Shown: positions 21,830 to 32,912, numbered from the stretch's first letter. The stretch: 64,000 nucleotides of DNA from Parelaphostrongylus tenuis (GCA_019055375.1 JAHQIW010003770.1:1-64000), one strand, 5' to 3'. Made by a program: numbers and translations. The notes: generated by a model from the letters alone, not told the origin.

Positions 21830-22520
21830 TTCAGGTGAGCACCAGCAAGGTTATGATTCGTTCCATTCAAACTTTTTTCAGCGCCACATCTTCGTGTTGG
21901 ACCACTCCACCTGATAACATGACATAATAATTAATGTGTTTTATGAGATACCTTCTTTTTCTGTCGTCTATAAAGAGCGAAAAAAAAAACCGTCAAGTTT
22001 AGTTATGTCGACGAAAGTGAAGTTGCGTTTGAGTTACTCAAAATGCTGGAAATATTGTAGAAATTAGATAGATAAGTTTGTCGCCTAAATTCTTCTCATA
22101 TTTACGTCTGGGGACGTCAAGTATGCTTATGGACAGAACACTGAAATTTTTTTGAAATGCTGAATACTTTGTGAAAAACGGATAATTATCAACATTAACG
22201 AGCTTAGAGGCTCAAAAGGCTTCATACACATATGGTTTTCTAGCAGACACATGTTAATAACTGCACATAAGGAGTAATCAGTGATTGTTTAATTTGATCA
22301 AAAAGACGGCGGCATATATTCATATTTGCACTACGGTGTGTGGGAGCAACTCTGTAGTGTAAGCTCTCTCTGTTTGAAGTCTCACGATTAACATGTTGAC
22401 AGATGACATAACGAATATCTGTAGAAGGCTTCTATCTCGAACAGCTTATTTCCATTGTTTCCTGCTTCCAATTCAACACTTTTTCTGGCTCAGTTTGACT
22501 TCGCCACTCTTGATTACAAG
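21830..22520. other. Spacer without recognised gene, unit 1
   Basis: Moderately AT-rich and collinear with unit 2 50400-51100. No coding, tRNA or repeat signal that I can support. Confidence 0.5.
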
Positions 22521-22522
22521 AG

Positions 22523-22708
22523 ATGGCATCCTTATTTTCAGAAATAATTCAAAAACTTCTTCTAGTCACCTTACTCATTTGCGCATTGATTGGTTTAATT
22601 AATGAAATCCTGTTGTCATGGCATTCCATTCTTGGTGGTTTGGAAGTTTCGTTAACAACAATCATCATGGAAATACCAAACTTACTGCCATCGTTAATTA
22701 AGATGTAG
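22523..22708 (+). CDS. Candidate small hydrophobic protein, 61 aa (unit 1)
   Basis: An ATG frame of 61 codons with one strong hydrophobic stretch (LLLVTLLICALIGLI) and a second weaker one. In unit 2 the same frame is kept at 62 codons, including a length change of exactly three bases near the start. Replacements outnumber silent changes (about seven to three after the N-terminus), so selection is not evident. The opposite strand is also open here and carries a splice acceptor, so at most one of the two is likely real. I do not recognise the product. Confidence 0.25.
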   Translation: MASLFSEIIQKLLLVTLLICALIGLINEILLSWHSILGGLEVSLTTIIMEIPNLLPSLIKM

Positions 22709-22713
22709 TCGTT
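22549..22713 (-). CDS. Candidate terminal exon, minus strand, 54 aa (unit 1)
   Basis: On the minus strand an acceptor CAACTTCAG is followed by 54 open codons and a stop (begins NDYILINDGS, ends KVTRRSF). Unit 2 keeps acceptor, length and stop. Several differences between units are conservative (K/R, F/L, R/K, M/I, M/L). No upstream exon was identified. It overlaps the plus-strand 61-codon frame. Confidence 0.25.
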   Translation of the reverse strand, partial: NDYILINDGSKFGISMMIVVNETSKPPRMECHDNRISLIKPINAQMSKVTRRSF

Positions 22714-23424
22714 CTGAAGTTGACGGAAGTCCTTCCTCTACCTAAAAGTTTTTTTGAGTGGGACAATTTTGTGAATAAGCAACATTGGTCCGGAGAGAAA
22801 AAATTTCAAGACACATACGTAGTGCGCTTATTCACCCTTAGTGAATAGATTTTCTCTGTCCAGGTGTTGCAACGATCTCCATTGATGTAATCGAAACACA
22901 GTCGGGTAATGCTGTATCATCTGTAGGGTAGAATCTGTAACAGATAAATCCAGGGTATCTGTCAAGATCGCTTTGCGCAAATGAACGAGTATCTGCTGCT
23001 CGTGACTACTCCTTTCGCATTTGAGCGCTTGAGTAGGAAGCAGTCTCTATTCCACGTGATATGATGTTCAAATTTTTATGATATTTGCGCTGTTATAGCA
23101 GAGGTCTGACCGAATACACAAGGTACTTTCCATTATACCGTGCCGTGCGTGTGATGATCTCACATTACGTCCGTTTTTTCTCATCTATTCTGATCAACTT
23201 CTTGTCAAGTAAGTTCTCGTCTTTGAATCTGTGAGCTTACAGAATTAGGGTTTCTCTTTCCCATTGTCTACTATTACGAGTATGTAATTCCTTACTGTTC
23301 CTATGTGTCAGAATGGTAACTAGTATCAATATTTCGCGAACAAAAGTTTAGTAGTGGCCGTTTAATGTGATTTAAATTCAGTTTGTGCTGCCAACAACAG
23401 GTGTCGACTTTCGCGAAGATATTA

Positions 23425-23665
23425 TTTGTAGCGAATGTGGCACAATGGTTAGAAGTGCTGTGCGTCGCACATCAGGTCGATTTCGATCTCTCGCTCATGG
23501 CTCATCAAGCCATTTATTCTTTCGGGATCGGTAAGTTGATACCAGATTGTGCTCAGACTTATCTAGGAGGATGAGCAGCACTGACTCGATAGAAGGGGAA
23601 CCCATCTCAGGGCATTTTAAAGGCCAGATATGCATTCAAGCACCTCACACGAAGTTAAGGAAATG
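23425..23665 (+). mobile_element. tRNA-derived SINE (unit 1), 3' end cut by deletion
   Basis: A box TGGCACAATGG at 23438-23448 and B-box-like GATTTCGATCTC near 23479. The body runs into AAGTTAAGGAAATGAAG and then jumps to sequence that lies 2.25 kb further on in unit 2. The SINE tail is therefore missing here. Confidence 0.65.
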
Positions 23666-25689
23666 AAGCGTCGTATACCATCCTGGTTTATACATTGGAG
23701 ATAACGCACAACTTATTTAAGATGCGAGTTAAAGTGCGTTCCTACTGTCCTCGCACATAGTAATGAAATAGTTACTCAGAGATATTAAGCAAACTATTTA
23801 GGAAATAAGAAGATTGAAAACTATTAAGAATCCTAGCAGCAAATCTCAGTAACATTCGTACACTAGGCAGTTTGCAGCAGAAATTATGCTTTAAATAATT
23901 TTTATAACTCAAAGAAAGCTACACAGTTAGGGTTAGCTACGCATCGTGGCGAGTCGCACTGATTTCGATTCACATAGGTCAGAGCGATTTATACCGACAA
24001 CTCATCAGCAACTGCAAAAAATTGCTTTGAATACCACAGTCTTCAATATCCTCACTTTGATTACTACAGTCTTATGGACAATTTATAGAATGAACGTAAG
24101 TATCTCTGGGCACAGCAAGCTCAGGAAAAAAATAGCAAATCTTGCGATTTGGAGCGCAATTTAAGCCCAGCTTGGTCCTTTCAATGTCGTTTTATGCTTA
24201 GCAGATTATCTCCGCTGGAGAGTGATTGTTGATACCAGTAATATAGCTGAAATACTAAAAGAAAAGCAAATAAACGGCATTGATAGTCTATGGCTTACAC
24301 GAGAGACCTGAAAAGAAGCAGTTGTGGATTCTATACTCTGTTTCTTCCACTTTCACCACCCCCCCTCACCTCTCCGTCCTTCTCCTTCTGAGTTTTGCTT
24401 GCGTCTCAACATTCCTGTGGCTGCAATTCAGTACAATGAGCCATCCATAACTCAATAGCTACTTCGAGTATGCGCATCTGCATTTCCACAAGAGATTAAG
24501 TGTTTTGTCACACAAACCGTCCTTCGCTTGCGATAATCATTTTAATGTTTGACTAACATTGGCATAAATAAAGAAGAGTGTGAGAAGCAAAACGAGAAAG
24601 ACCAATTAGCGGATGTTACCGGTAAAGACTGGATTGTTTTTTTTTTATTTTCTTCAAAAGCGACAAGCCAAAAAAGCACACCTCACAAAACTCTTCTCTA
24701 GCATCCATCCTTTTCCCTTATCAACAAAACCAGAAATAAAATTTTCCATCGACAGCAGCAGCTGTCATGAATAGTCGATGGAGGTCATAGGACAATAAAA
24801 CTCTCTCCTGCATTTCTTTCCAAAGTGTCAAACATAACGATTAACTACTGAGCAAAGTTATCTGGACCTCTACGACGATATTTCCTACCCAGTGCAGCAT
24901 ATGTTTTCAATGTCAATATTGAATAAAAAATACAGCGAAAAGCAATCGAGTGTACAAGACTGCCGATATAGTGATTTATCTCACTTGACGGCAGTGTAAA
25001 TCGTTCGTTGTCGCGTACTCTAAGTAGGAGGACTGGAGCACTACGAGAGATTTGGCTAAGGATGAAGGGCCAGCCCGACTGACGAGGCTGTCAAGGCCGA
25101 AACACGTGAATCGGGCTGTACAAGAGCCCATAATAGATCGCATCACATGTGGAGCCGTGCAAAAGTGCATCAATGGTAAAATACACCCCGTCGCGGAAAC
25201 TCAACTATAGAAGTGATGTAGATTACACACATAATTCTGCTACTGACAAAGATTAATTGGAGTCTTTTCTTGAAACAAATAAATGTGCAGATGTCCGATA
25301 ATTTACAAAAGACTACAGCAAATCGTCTCTGCTGTCAGAGCAACTAAAGATAGGAAACATGGAATCTTGTATGAAGGAGAGTGTTACAAAATAAGCAACC
25401 TGGATAAGGCTTTAGCGGCCTGTTTTCACTAATTCTGCGCAGTGCTTCCAACTTCGACGCTATTCCGGTGATTGATGAGTGACATTTATATTCGGTTCAA
25501 TGAAGCTTCAATTTTACAAAGTTTTCTGAGTACACAGACCATTAATGTGGGCTATGGTCATTACTTCGCTAATTCTTCGCGAGTTCTTCATACAAGATAT
25601 TCTACAACACATAGAACAACCTGTGTTTTTAGTTAGCACCATTAGAACTTCTTTGTTGTCTTGATGTTCTTGTACCTCACTATTTCGTC

Positions 25690-26007
25690 GTAGCTAAAGT
25701 GTGCGTGCCATGCACGAGTGAAAGTTCAACCAGACTCTGCAAGAAGCGATACGAGAGCGGACTTGCGCAGGCCATAGAGAGCCAGCCGTAATCACTCTCC
25801 TAGCGAAGGACCTGAAAGAAATGGAGTTTCATATCAGTAGTATAGGGCTCTACGTTCCTCTCAAAAGAGTGAAGCCCCCTTTTTAAAGACTCCTATCCGT
25901 AACAGATACTATTCGCTTTGTTGGTACACGGTGATATTACTCAAGTGACTATACCCGTAGAAATCTGGTTTATAAAAGAATTTAACGTATTTATTGCGAC
26001 AAGATAA
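25690..26007 (+). pseudogene. Frameshifted counterpart of the 56396 coding-like segment (unit 1)
   Basis: AVITLLAKDLKEMEF is readable in one frame and DITQVTIPVEI followed by FIKEFNVFIATR in another, with stops between. Flanking non-coding sequence is collinear with unit 2. Confidence 0.35.
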
Positions 26008-26169
26008 TTGACCAGACGACAGAGTTTTTCAACGAATAATGACTTTTTATGAATTTCCAGCCACTTATGCTCCACAGGTTTTATAATTAGTGTTATTGTC
26101 AAAGATAGATGTCGTCGCTTCTTTAACGACATTTACTGCTCTCTCTCCTCCGCGTAACTTCTAACTCAG

Positions 26170-26418
26170 CAAGGGATCTCTACTAATCACATTAAAGATC
26201 GAGAAGGCTATACTTTCCTAAGAACACATTTTATGCTTCAACAAACTTCTTGTCGTTGTCAACCAATGACGGATATTTCACGCACTCGTCCTCATCTAGT
26301 ATGGACTGAGGTAACTGTATGCACATCTATCCTTCACAATTACTCGTGGTGGCCTACCGATGTATCAAATATCAAGTCACCCTTCGATAACAAACTTGAA
26401 ATGATCTATGCGCACTAA
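26170..26418 (+). CDS. Candidate exon, 82 codons, unknown (unit 1)
   Basis: Follows an acceptor TCTAACTCAG and is open to TAA at 26416. It includes HIKDREGYTFL, a Cys cluster CRC and RTRPHLVWTEVT. The unit 2 counterpart from 57008 has short indels and stops early. The HLVW region is also echoed near 54285 in the unit-2-only block. Family unknown. Confidence 0.25.
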   Translation, partial: QGISTNHIKDREGYTFLRTHFMLQQTSCRCQPMTDISRTRPHLVWTEVTVCTSILHNYSWWPTDVSNIKSPFDNKLEMIYAH

Positions 26419-27259
26419 TCGCAGTCATAAATAACATAAATAATGATAGTGAGTTGGATACAGAGTGAATTAGCAATGACAGAGAAACAACAAGTGGACT
26501 TCTGATGGTTTCCTCGTTCACACGACCTGTAGCAGAAACTGCTTGCGCTCGTAAACGAGACGCCCGACTAATATAAGCAGGTCGCTAATAGCACATCGTG
26601 TCACCGACCGGTTTATACATTGTAGATAACGCATGGACAGTTCATGGTATTTAGATCGACTCTTTCACCATTCTCGCATAGAGTATCATGTATTCTCTCA
26701 AAGAATAAACAAACTGTTAAGGAAATGAGAAGACTGAAAACTACGAGGGAATCCAAGCAGAGCATTTCAGAAACTCCTGTGAACTACTCATTTTGCAGCA
26801 GAAATTCTGCTCTAATTATACATCACAACTTAACATAGTTACTCACCTAAGATCAGCTACGTATCGTGACGAGTCACACATCTCAATTCGTATAAGTTAT
26901 ATGAATCGTTCACCGAAATAGCTAATAGTTGCCAAAAATCAAAATTACATTAAAATCGTTGAATTCTGTTTTCCTCGAAAAGTTTTCTGTTTTATTCCGA
27001 ATGCAACAATTTGTGGAATTTACTTTAGTATTTATAGGCTCATGAAACATAAGAAATAAAAAAAACAGCGATTGAATATTGAAGCATTGTGATTTGGATC
27101 ACAGCTTCAGCTCAATTAAATCAGATCAATATAGATATATACCTTGCGAATCATTTCGTTGACCAATGATGTTTGAAAGCATTGGCAAAATTGGATACGT
27201 GAAAGGAAGGTGAAGGAAGAGCCTTGATAGTTCAATGGCGTGCACATGAGCCTACGAAA

Positions 27260-27358
27260 ATGGCAGTTCTGGATTCCAAGAACAACCTTCTCATCCTCGT
27301 TCTTCTCCATCAAAGTTGTGTTTGTATCTCAGCATCCCTCTGGATGCAGTTCAATACA
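27260..27358 (+). CDS. Candidate signal-peptide first exon, 33 codons (unit 1)
   Basis: The ATG in context GAAAATGG opens 33 codons with a charged start and hydrophobic core (LLILVLLHQSCVCISASLW), then an exact GTAAGT donor at 27359. Three paralogues of the hydrophobic part exist in the window: near 24370-24435 and 55250-55312 (LSVLLLLSFACVSTFLWLQF type) and 58085-58188. Only this copy has the ATG, and the donor at 24436 is mutated. It looks like the first exon of a secreted or membrane-anchored protein family duplicated inside the unit. No downstream exon chain could be assembled. Confidence 0.35.
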
Positions 27359-27690
27359 GTAAGTTATCCATAACGATGTACCCGATACTCAAAGATTCTT
27401 CTTCGAATGTTTCTTTAGATCCACCACGAACACCTACTTGAGTGCCAAAGTACCTGCATTTTTGAAACTGTCGGAAGTATTTTGTCGCACAATCAAAAGT
27501 TTTGCTTTCGATCACGATTTGAGTGAGTGACTGACATTGGCGTAGATAGAGGAAAAGTGAGAAGCGAGGTAAGAAAGATAAGTAGAAAATGCTACCGCTA
27601 TACAATGCTTGCTTTAACAACGGTAAACTAGAAAAGTAAGCAACACAGAACTTTTTCACATCGCCCACTCTGTCTTCATAAAAAAAACCT

Positions 27691-28041
27691 ATGATTAAAA
27701 GGTCCACCGATTATATATATCATCATCTCGACGATGACAATGTGCCATCACTTGTGAAATTATGTCTTCATTGTGACTATGAGATAGCCTTGGTGAATTT
27801 TCACTACATATTACTGCAAGAACAAGTCACTAAAGCTAATAAAGATCTAACATCTGTGATTGCTGATATGCAAATACATCATAGACATTATTTGATATTC
27901 CAACGTAAACCATTTGTATTAGCTCTTATCGTTCATCAACAAGTTACTGGACTGACTACGGGGGTCTGCCATGCGTTTGATAATTACTCAGCCGACACTG
28001 CTTGCACTAATGCAAGGAAATTGTCAGAGTTTTGTCGCTAG
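27691..28041 (+). CDS. Coding-like segment, up to 116 aa, unknown (unit 1)
   Basis: An open frame with a core LLQEQVTKANKDLTSVIADM and HHRHYLIFQRKPFVLALIVH. Unit 2 has the same frame from 58616 to 58810, with mostly conservative replacements in the core but stops upstream and a three-base loss before an earlier stop. It may be an exon of the same family as the signal-peptide exon at 27260. Not recognised. Confidence 0.3.
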   Translation: MIKRSTDYIYHHLDDDNVPSLVKLCLHCDYEIALVNFHYILLQEQVTKANKDLTSVIADMQIHHRHYLIFQRKPFVLALIVHQQVTGLTTGVCHAFDNYSADTACTNARKLSEFCR

Positions 28042-28410
28042 ACGTTAAAAGCGTAAACCCCTCGGAATGCGAGAATCACTAGTGTAACACCGATAGCTGA
28101 GCAGCGTGGCGGGCAATCCGCATTGACTCACGTTACAACGAAAATATGGAAATTTAATGGCTAATTTGAGGCTCTGAGAGAACATTATCACTACTCAAAA
28201 ATAAATTATCACGAAATAAACTATTGTGACGGATTCTCTGACATAGACATATATCGAATTCTTATAAGTTTCAACAAGAGCCACACCACCATGAAACTAA
28301 TTTTTTCTGCCATTTCATCGTTTTATGACTATAAATCCTATACTTGACTTAGTTTGCGGAAAGATCTTAGTATGTTCTACTAGAAAGAAGAAGAATAGGC
28401 TTAGTTTTGG

Positions 28411-28749
28411 ATGGAGCTGTTTCACCTCACAAAAGATTTTTTGGTGTTGCGAAAGGATGACACGCAAAATCGTGAAGCGTTCCAAAAATTTTTTGGTACT
28501 ATGTATCAAAACTTCGAGGTAAGGAAACTTTATCGCTACGAAGAGAAAGATGTTACTGGAGCGACTTCTTTGAACGTAATCTCACTCACAAAAAAGCCAG
28601 ATGTCCTAGAAACTTTCACTAATATTACAAGCTGTGTGGAATGGAGTCACATTCTGAGGAAACTGTTCGTGTTCTCTTACTTTCATAATATCAATCAGCT
28701 TCTAGAGCTCTCAAAAATCGCATTTCCAAAGCAAAACGGAAAGAACTAA
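28411..28749 (+). CDS. Open frame, 112 aa, unknown (unit 1)
   Basis: Begins MELFHLTKDFLVLRKDD and contains KPDVLETFTNITSCVEWSHI. Unit 2 lacks about 240 bases of its first half but keeps the KPDVLE region, now shifted by indels. Weak candidate; possibly the tail of the same decayed family as 27691. Confidence 0.2.
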   Translation: MELFHLTKDFLVLRKDDTQNREAFQKFFGTMYQNFEVRKLYRYEEKDVTGATSLNVISLTKKPDVLETFTNITSCVEWSHILRKLFVFSYFHNINQLLELSKIAFPKQNGKN

Positions 28750-28794
28750 GTCATATTTTTATTAGTAACATCGGATGGTGTGACAGTGTATTTT

Positions 28795-31164
28795 TGAACC
28801 TTTCATGAAGTCTTTTATGGACACTTATACAGTGCAATACACGTGTTTGGGCCCTGCAGCCTCATCAGTTAGTTGCGCGATGCCTTTCTCTGAGCCAATC
28901 CCTCTCAGGGAAGAACCCCCTTGCGAATCGTCGACGAACGTGTTATATTGTCGCGTGCAAAATAAAAATTTTACCTACGGCAGAGATGACATATCAGTGC
29001 ATGTCCAGTGACAGATCACATGGATCGTATGGAGCAGCATCGGATATTCAGCTGACGCGCATGGTGGACCAGGGCTTTTCACGTACTGATGGTTTTCCAG
29101 AACCGCGTGGACTTGGTGATAGTGAAGTGATTTGGAGAGGTGAGAACTGGACGAGTGCAAGGAATTCTCTTGAGGACATCCAACTAAAAGATACGTGGAG
29201 CACACTGAATTACTGCACATGGCCTTTGTCGAAAGAAATTAAATATGTACGAAAGGTTCATACTTACAGAACGATAGAATCACTCTCTTCTACATTTCTG
29301 TAGACGTTCAACTCTGAAGTGAATTAATAATTGAAAATTATCTGGAATTCTCATGAAGTGGCAGAGCTAGCCTTTTCAATGCCACATGAATTTTTCGCGC
29401 GCCGAGTGACCACTCCAATGACAATGTTGTGATTTTCTGAGTTTATGAAATTATATATCAAATTGTTATGAAACTTTTTCTATGCTATCTTATTCATACT
29501 TGTCTGCATTTCAACCATGTTTACTTTTCGTTTATAGTGTCGATAACGATTCACTTTTAGACTATGCTGCAAATGGATAAATCGTCAAGTGATCAATTAT
29601 ATCATCATTTTTACTCACGTTTCAAAGATTACGACATAAAAAAGATCAAATATTACGACATAAATTTTTCCGTTTGCATACCCTCTACTGTACGGTGCAC
29701 AGAAATAAAACTGTTTGAATATTAGAAAGGAATGACTCGATAACTCGCAATAACTTATCGATTATCAGCGACTTCAAGAGTTGGAACTTACTTAGAAAAG
29801 TATAGAAGAGACGTTTTCCTATTGTTCCATAAAAATACTTCTTTCTTGCACATTTCTCTTTTGCCACTAGGCATGGGTACCGAGTCAGGTGCTGTGCATC
29901 ATTTATTCATTAGGTCGTTCCATAGGCTTTGGTAGTGAGACAATAAATACCTAATTAACTAACAAGAAAAATTAGAAGTGTATAACTTTGGTACCCTTCG
30001 ATTGCGCATTTTCTTGCAAATATTTTGGGTCAGAACCTGCCTATATTTGATTTATGATGGAGCTATCTTGGAAATAAATTCGCTTGCTATTCATGTACGA
30101 ATTACGAGTAGGGGAAAATGCTGGTGAGGCGACGAGCAATGGAGCTTAGGGCGATGACACGGTTCCAGATGCGACGGCTAAGAAGTGGTTCGTGAAAAGC
30201 TGGAGAAAACAGTTGGAGGATCAGTCGTTCCCAAGCTATCCCCAGAAGGCTCTACTGATCATGCGCGCCGTTTCACTAGCCTTTTCCCGTAAGCGCCATT
30301 TGTGCATTAGTGGCAAGCGCATTCGTTCCCAAGACAGCTCCATCATGGAGCAAGAATAGGATAACTGTATACCAAAAAGTTCGCAAGAAAATACACAATC
30401 GATGTATATTAAAAATATGGAATTTCGATAACTTTCGGTTGGTAAATTTGATGTTTATTGCTCTAAGCCAAAATTCATGGAACGAGCTAGTAGTTGGATG
30501 CCCTTGTGACAATTTCTTCCAGCTCGTCCATTTCCCACCTTCCCAAATTACTTCACTATCACCATGTCCAAGCGGTTTCGGAGATCAATCACTTTCTGAT
30601 AGACCTTCTCACCAGTCATATGCTTTAGATAGATATCCGTCGTTACATAACGATCTGGGTTTGTCTTTCTGCGGACTTTGCTCCAGTACATCGCTCATTT
30701 GGAATTGATAGTAGGTGCTGCTATAGTGCACGCTTGTTCGTAGTTTTGGCACAACAAGTTTCACTCATAGTTTTGGTTCTAACTTCTGTTGGTGCACGAC
30801 AACCGATGACAAGATCTTAAAAAAGTTCTGTAAAAGGCTGGCAATTTCTGTGAGCATTCTATATGCTCAAGATTTCGCTAAAAGAATATATACTTCGTTC
30901 AACGAACGTAAAATTCTTCTTTGTCCAGGATTCTATAAATCTGTTCATCATACCTGTAGTCCTAACCGTTTAGATGTGGTATATAGTCACTCTTCATGGC
31001 GAATTCATTCGGTAAGCTATAATGAAAGGAATAGCTAGTGCTCGTAGAAAGGCAGAACAAAGTCTGTACTACAATTCTAGACCCAGAATGAAGGATTTGT
31101 AAACAAATAGTAATACCGCAGCCTTTCGCGGCGAGAGGAAGTTGAAATTGCTGTGCGTAGTTCT
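28795..31164. repeat. Inverted repeat region (unit 1)
   Basis: The plus arm pieces at 29040-29185 and 29975-30150 are repeated in reverse complement at about 30480-30620 and 30268-30440. The centre is near 30150-30268. Segment 30148-31164, holding the reversed arm plus a 62-codon frame at 30850-31038 of unknown nature, is absent from unit 2. A CACGTGTTTGGG dispersed repeat sits at the left edge. No gene recognised. Confidence 0.55.
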
Positions 31165-32031
31165 CAGGTTCTTTTGAGTTCCCTTTCTCCGTTTCAAATT
31201 TCCTAGGTTCCTCTTATTACTACAGTGCACTGTGGTTTCCTATATATCTTCCTGTGGTTTTGGAATAACACTCTTACAAGTCTTCGCAAAAATATCCAAG
31301 AAGAGTTGGAAGATGCGCTGTTCTGCCAAGCATGTACCTTTCGTATGGAGAAGATATTTCAAGAAGACTTTTTTTTCATTGGAAAAACTTTCGCAAAAGT
31401 TTTTTCGCTGAAACTTTATCTCCTGCCATGAATTAGTACGCAAAATATCTGAAGTTTACTATAATGATTGCCTAGAAATCCGTTGCGAAGCTCGAGCGAC
31501 GAGCTAACTACCCTGAGAACGAAGCGTAATCCTCTCCTCATTTTCATAGCACAATGTGAGGACCTTCCGAGCAATCAAGCCTAGTTTCTCGCCGTTTTTC
31601 AAACCATCAAATGAATACTGAAAGTCTAGCCAAATTCGGAGGACAAACGAGAACCGAGCATGCAATGCGCTCGGAGGATGAAGCGTAATTTTATCTTCGC
31701 TGTTATGATGCACTGAGGAGGCGTTTTCAGACATCATATACGGAATTGGAATCGCCGTTTCTCAAGCTATCGAATGACTACGAAAATTCCGGTGAAATAG
31801 CTTAGTCCGGCGAAAAAGGCTAATAGTGTGTCCAAAACAACACACACCGTCCCAAAAGGGATTTATACATTTCCCAGGACCGACTATTTTTCAACCTCAG
31901 CATAGAATGAATATTTTAATGTTTTCATTGTTAAGCAGATGTGAGGTTGTGAATGATATTATTCACTACAACGGCTGACGTTTCGGCGGTTTTGCCTAAA
32001 AAGCTAATATTAATTTGAAATCTGTTCAGTC

Positions 32032-32231
32032 AAATTTTTTCTATAATTCCAAAAAAGAATGATTTAAGCTCAAAAAGGGGTTGGTACGCCCAGGGTCATA
32101 CACCGGTGTTTCGGAGGTTCGTCGTCCTCATCAGTGACCCCCGCCCCACATTCAGCCCTGCATTGAAGCAGGGGGTTTCAAAAACAGTTGATCTTTTGAA
32201 TTAGTTTTGATCTAACAGCAAATTTTTTCTG
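32032..32231. mobile_element. 189-bp insertion with 11-bp target duplication, unit 2 only
   Basis: Units 1 and 3 read straight through this point. Unit 2 carries an extra 189 bases bounded by the direct repeat AAATTTTTTCT at 32032-32042 and 32221-32231. The insert contains a GTGTTTCGGAGG...CTCATCAG block, a divergent member of the dispersed CACGTGTTTCGGCC family. The direct repeat and the empty sites in the other units support a transposition event after duplication. Confidence 0.65.
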
Positions 32232-32318
32232 TAACCCAGGCAAAATAACGCAATATACAAATGTTTGGGTAGCCAAAGGAGAATGCTGGGTTGATACATT
32301 GCTGCTGGAAATGCCAAA

Positions 32319-32568
32319 TGAGTCATTGTCATTTTTCTGGGGTACTGAGGTCAACGGGTCATTCTTCTAGAGTACTGCGAATGAACGAGTCATTCTTCTG
32401 GAGCACTGAGATCGAATTAGTCACTCTTCTGGACACTGAAGTCGACCGAGTCTTTTTTGAGTGCTGATTATAAATGGGTCATTCTTCCGGAGTACTGAGG
32501 CTGAATTAGTAATTCTTCCGGGTACTGAGGTCGAATCGATCATTCTTCTCGAGTATGAGAACGACCAG
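32319..32568. repeat. Minisatellite, ~31-bp monomer, about 8 copies (unit 2)
   Basis: The same array as at 522-718 with about two more monomers and a different order of variants. It is bounded by the same flanks, including the GAACGACCAG end. Confidence 0.8.
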
Positions 32569-32588
32569 TGAAATGTCGACGAAACACG

Positions 32589-32912
32589 TTAACGGTGACT
32601 TTTTCGGGGCATACGAAATAACATTTTAGTGCAAAAGTATTGCGAGAATTGTTTACACGTCCCAGGCATTGCCTCGCCTGCCGTTCTCCTCTGGCATGCA
32701 GCTAGAAGCCATCGATTGTTCCGTTTGAGCATATAGTTATCATTTTTCCCCGATACGGCCACTCTCCATCTATTTCGTTCTTCAGCCATAGAATTCAGCT
32801 TTGTTTTAGATAGAGAGGGTACGTGGGGTTGCTGGCTGAGAATATAAGGCTTGTTAGAGTCTAACCCTTCAGGGAGGACAATAGAAATGTCTGCGCGAAA
32901 TTCCATTCTCAA
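32589..32912 (-). CDS. Open minus-strand frame, 107 aa, unknown (unit 2)
   Basis: The 107 codons are almost identical in unit 3 (63086-63409) but broken by indels in unit 1 (546-1020). Composition is unremarkable, with no domain recognised. Because units 2 and 3 are nearly identical over this whole stretch, the shared frame is weak evidence of coding. Confidence 0.15.
   Translation of the reverse strand: MRMEFRADISIVLPEGLDSNKPYILSQQPHVPSLSKTKLNSMAEERNRWRVAVSGKNDNYMLKRNNRWLLAACQRRTAGEAMPGTCKQFSQYFCTKMLFRMPRKSHR

Larger units (their letters stand above)
11560..21830. repeat. Array of internal modules (unit 1)
   Basis: Three block types recur. X: 11560-12600 and 18360-19400 (GCATCAGCAAAGCGGTAG, then GTGATACTCCATGGCTTTCT). 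Y: 13250-13520 and 19410-19690 (CACCTTCAGAACGGAT, CGGCCTATGCGCAACCTTGG). Z: 13640-13900, part at 17120-17210 and 19790-20060 (TTTCAAATGTTATCTACAAT). Longer followers pair 14090-15470 with 17755-18300 and 20270-21660. So two to three degenerate modules are nested inside the 31-kb unit. No full gene is recognised. Short minus-strand stretches near 15080-15470 and 21420-21652 look weakly coding but carry stops. Confidence 0.65.
23640..28750. repeat. Tandem P modules holding the coding-like fragments (unit 1)
   Basis: The segment at about 23690-24640 is repeated in diverged form at about 26590-27610. Shared landmarks are CCGGTTTATACATTG-like starts, AAACTGTTAAGGAAATGAGA, the GTGGCGAGTCGCAC block (23949; 26875; a third trace at 28110) and the hydrophobic exon. 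This is a nested duplication inside the unit. Remaining stretches hold no gene I can support. Confidence 0.55.
1..31616. repeat. Tandem segmental duplication, unit 1
   Basis: The first bases of the window recur at 31617 and 62317, and the bases just before 31617 match those just before 62317. Units are therefore joined head to tail. Collinear landmarks shared with unit 2 include the minisatellite, foldback elements, candidate exon, sti-1, SINEs and the 22-28 kb segments. Unit 1 is about 0.9 kb longer than unit 2 because of net indels. The window opens inside the array, so the real biological boundary of a unit is not defined, and base 1 is an arbitrary phase. The array probably continues to the left. 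Confidence 0.93.

Noticed and set aside
27351..27707. 118-codon minus-strand frame, with weak paralogues at 55336 and 58181
   Set aside because: It overlaps the better-supported plus-strand signal-peptide exon region, and its paralogues diverge through frameshifts.
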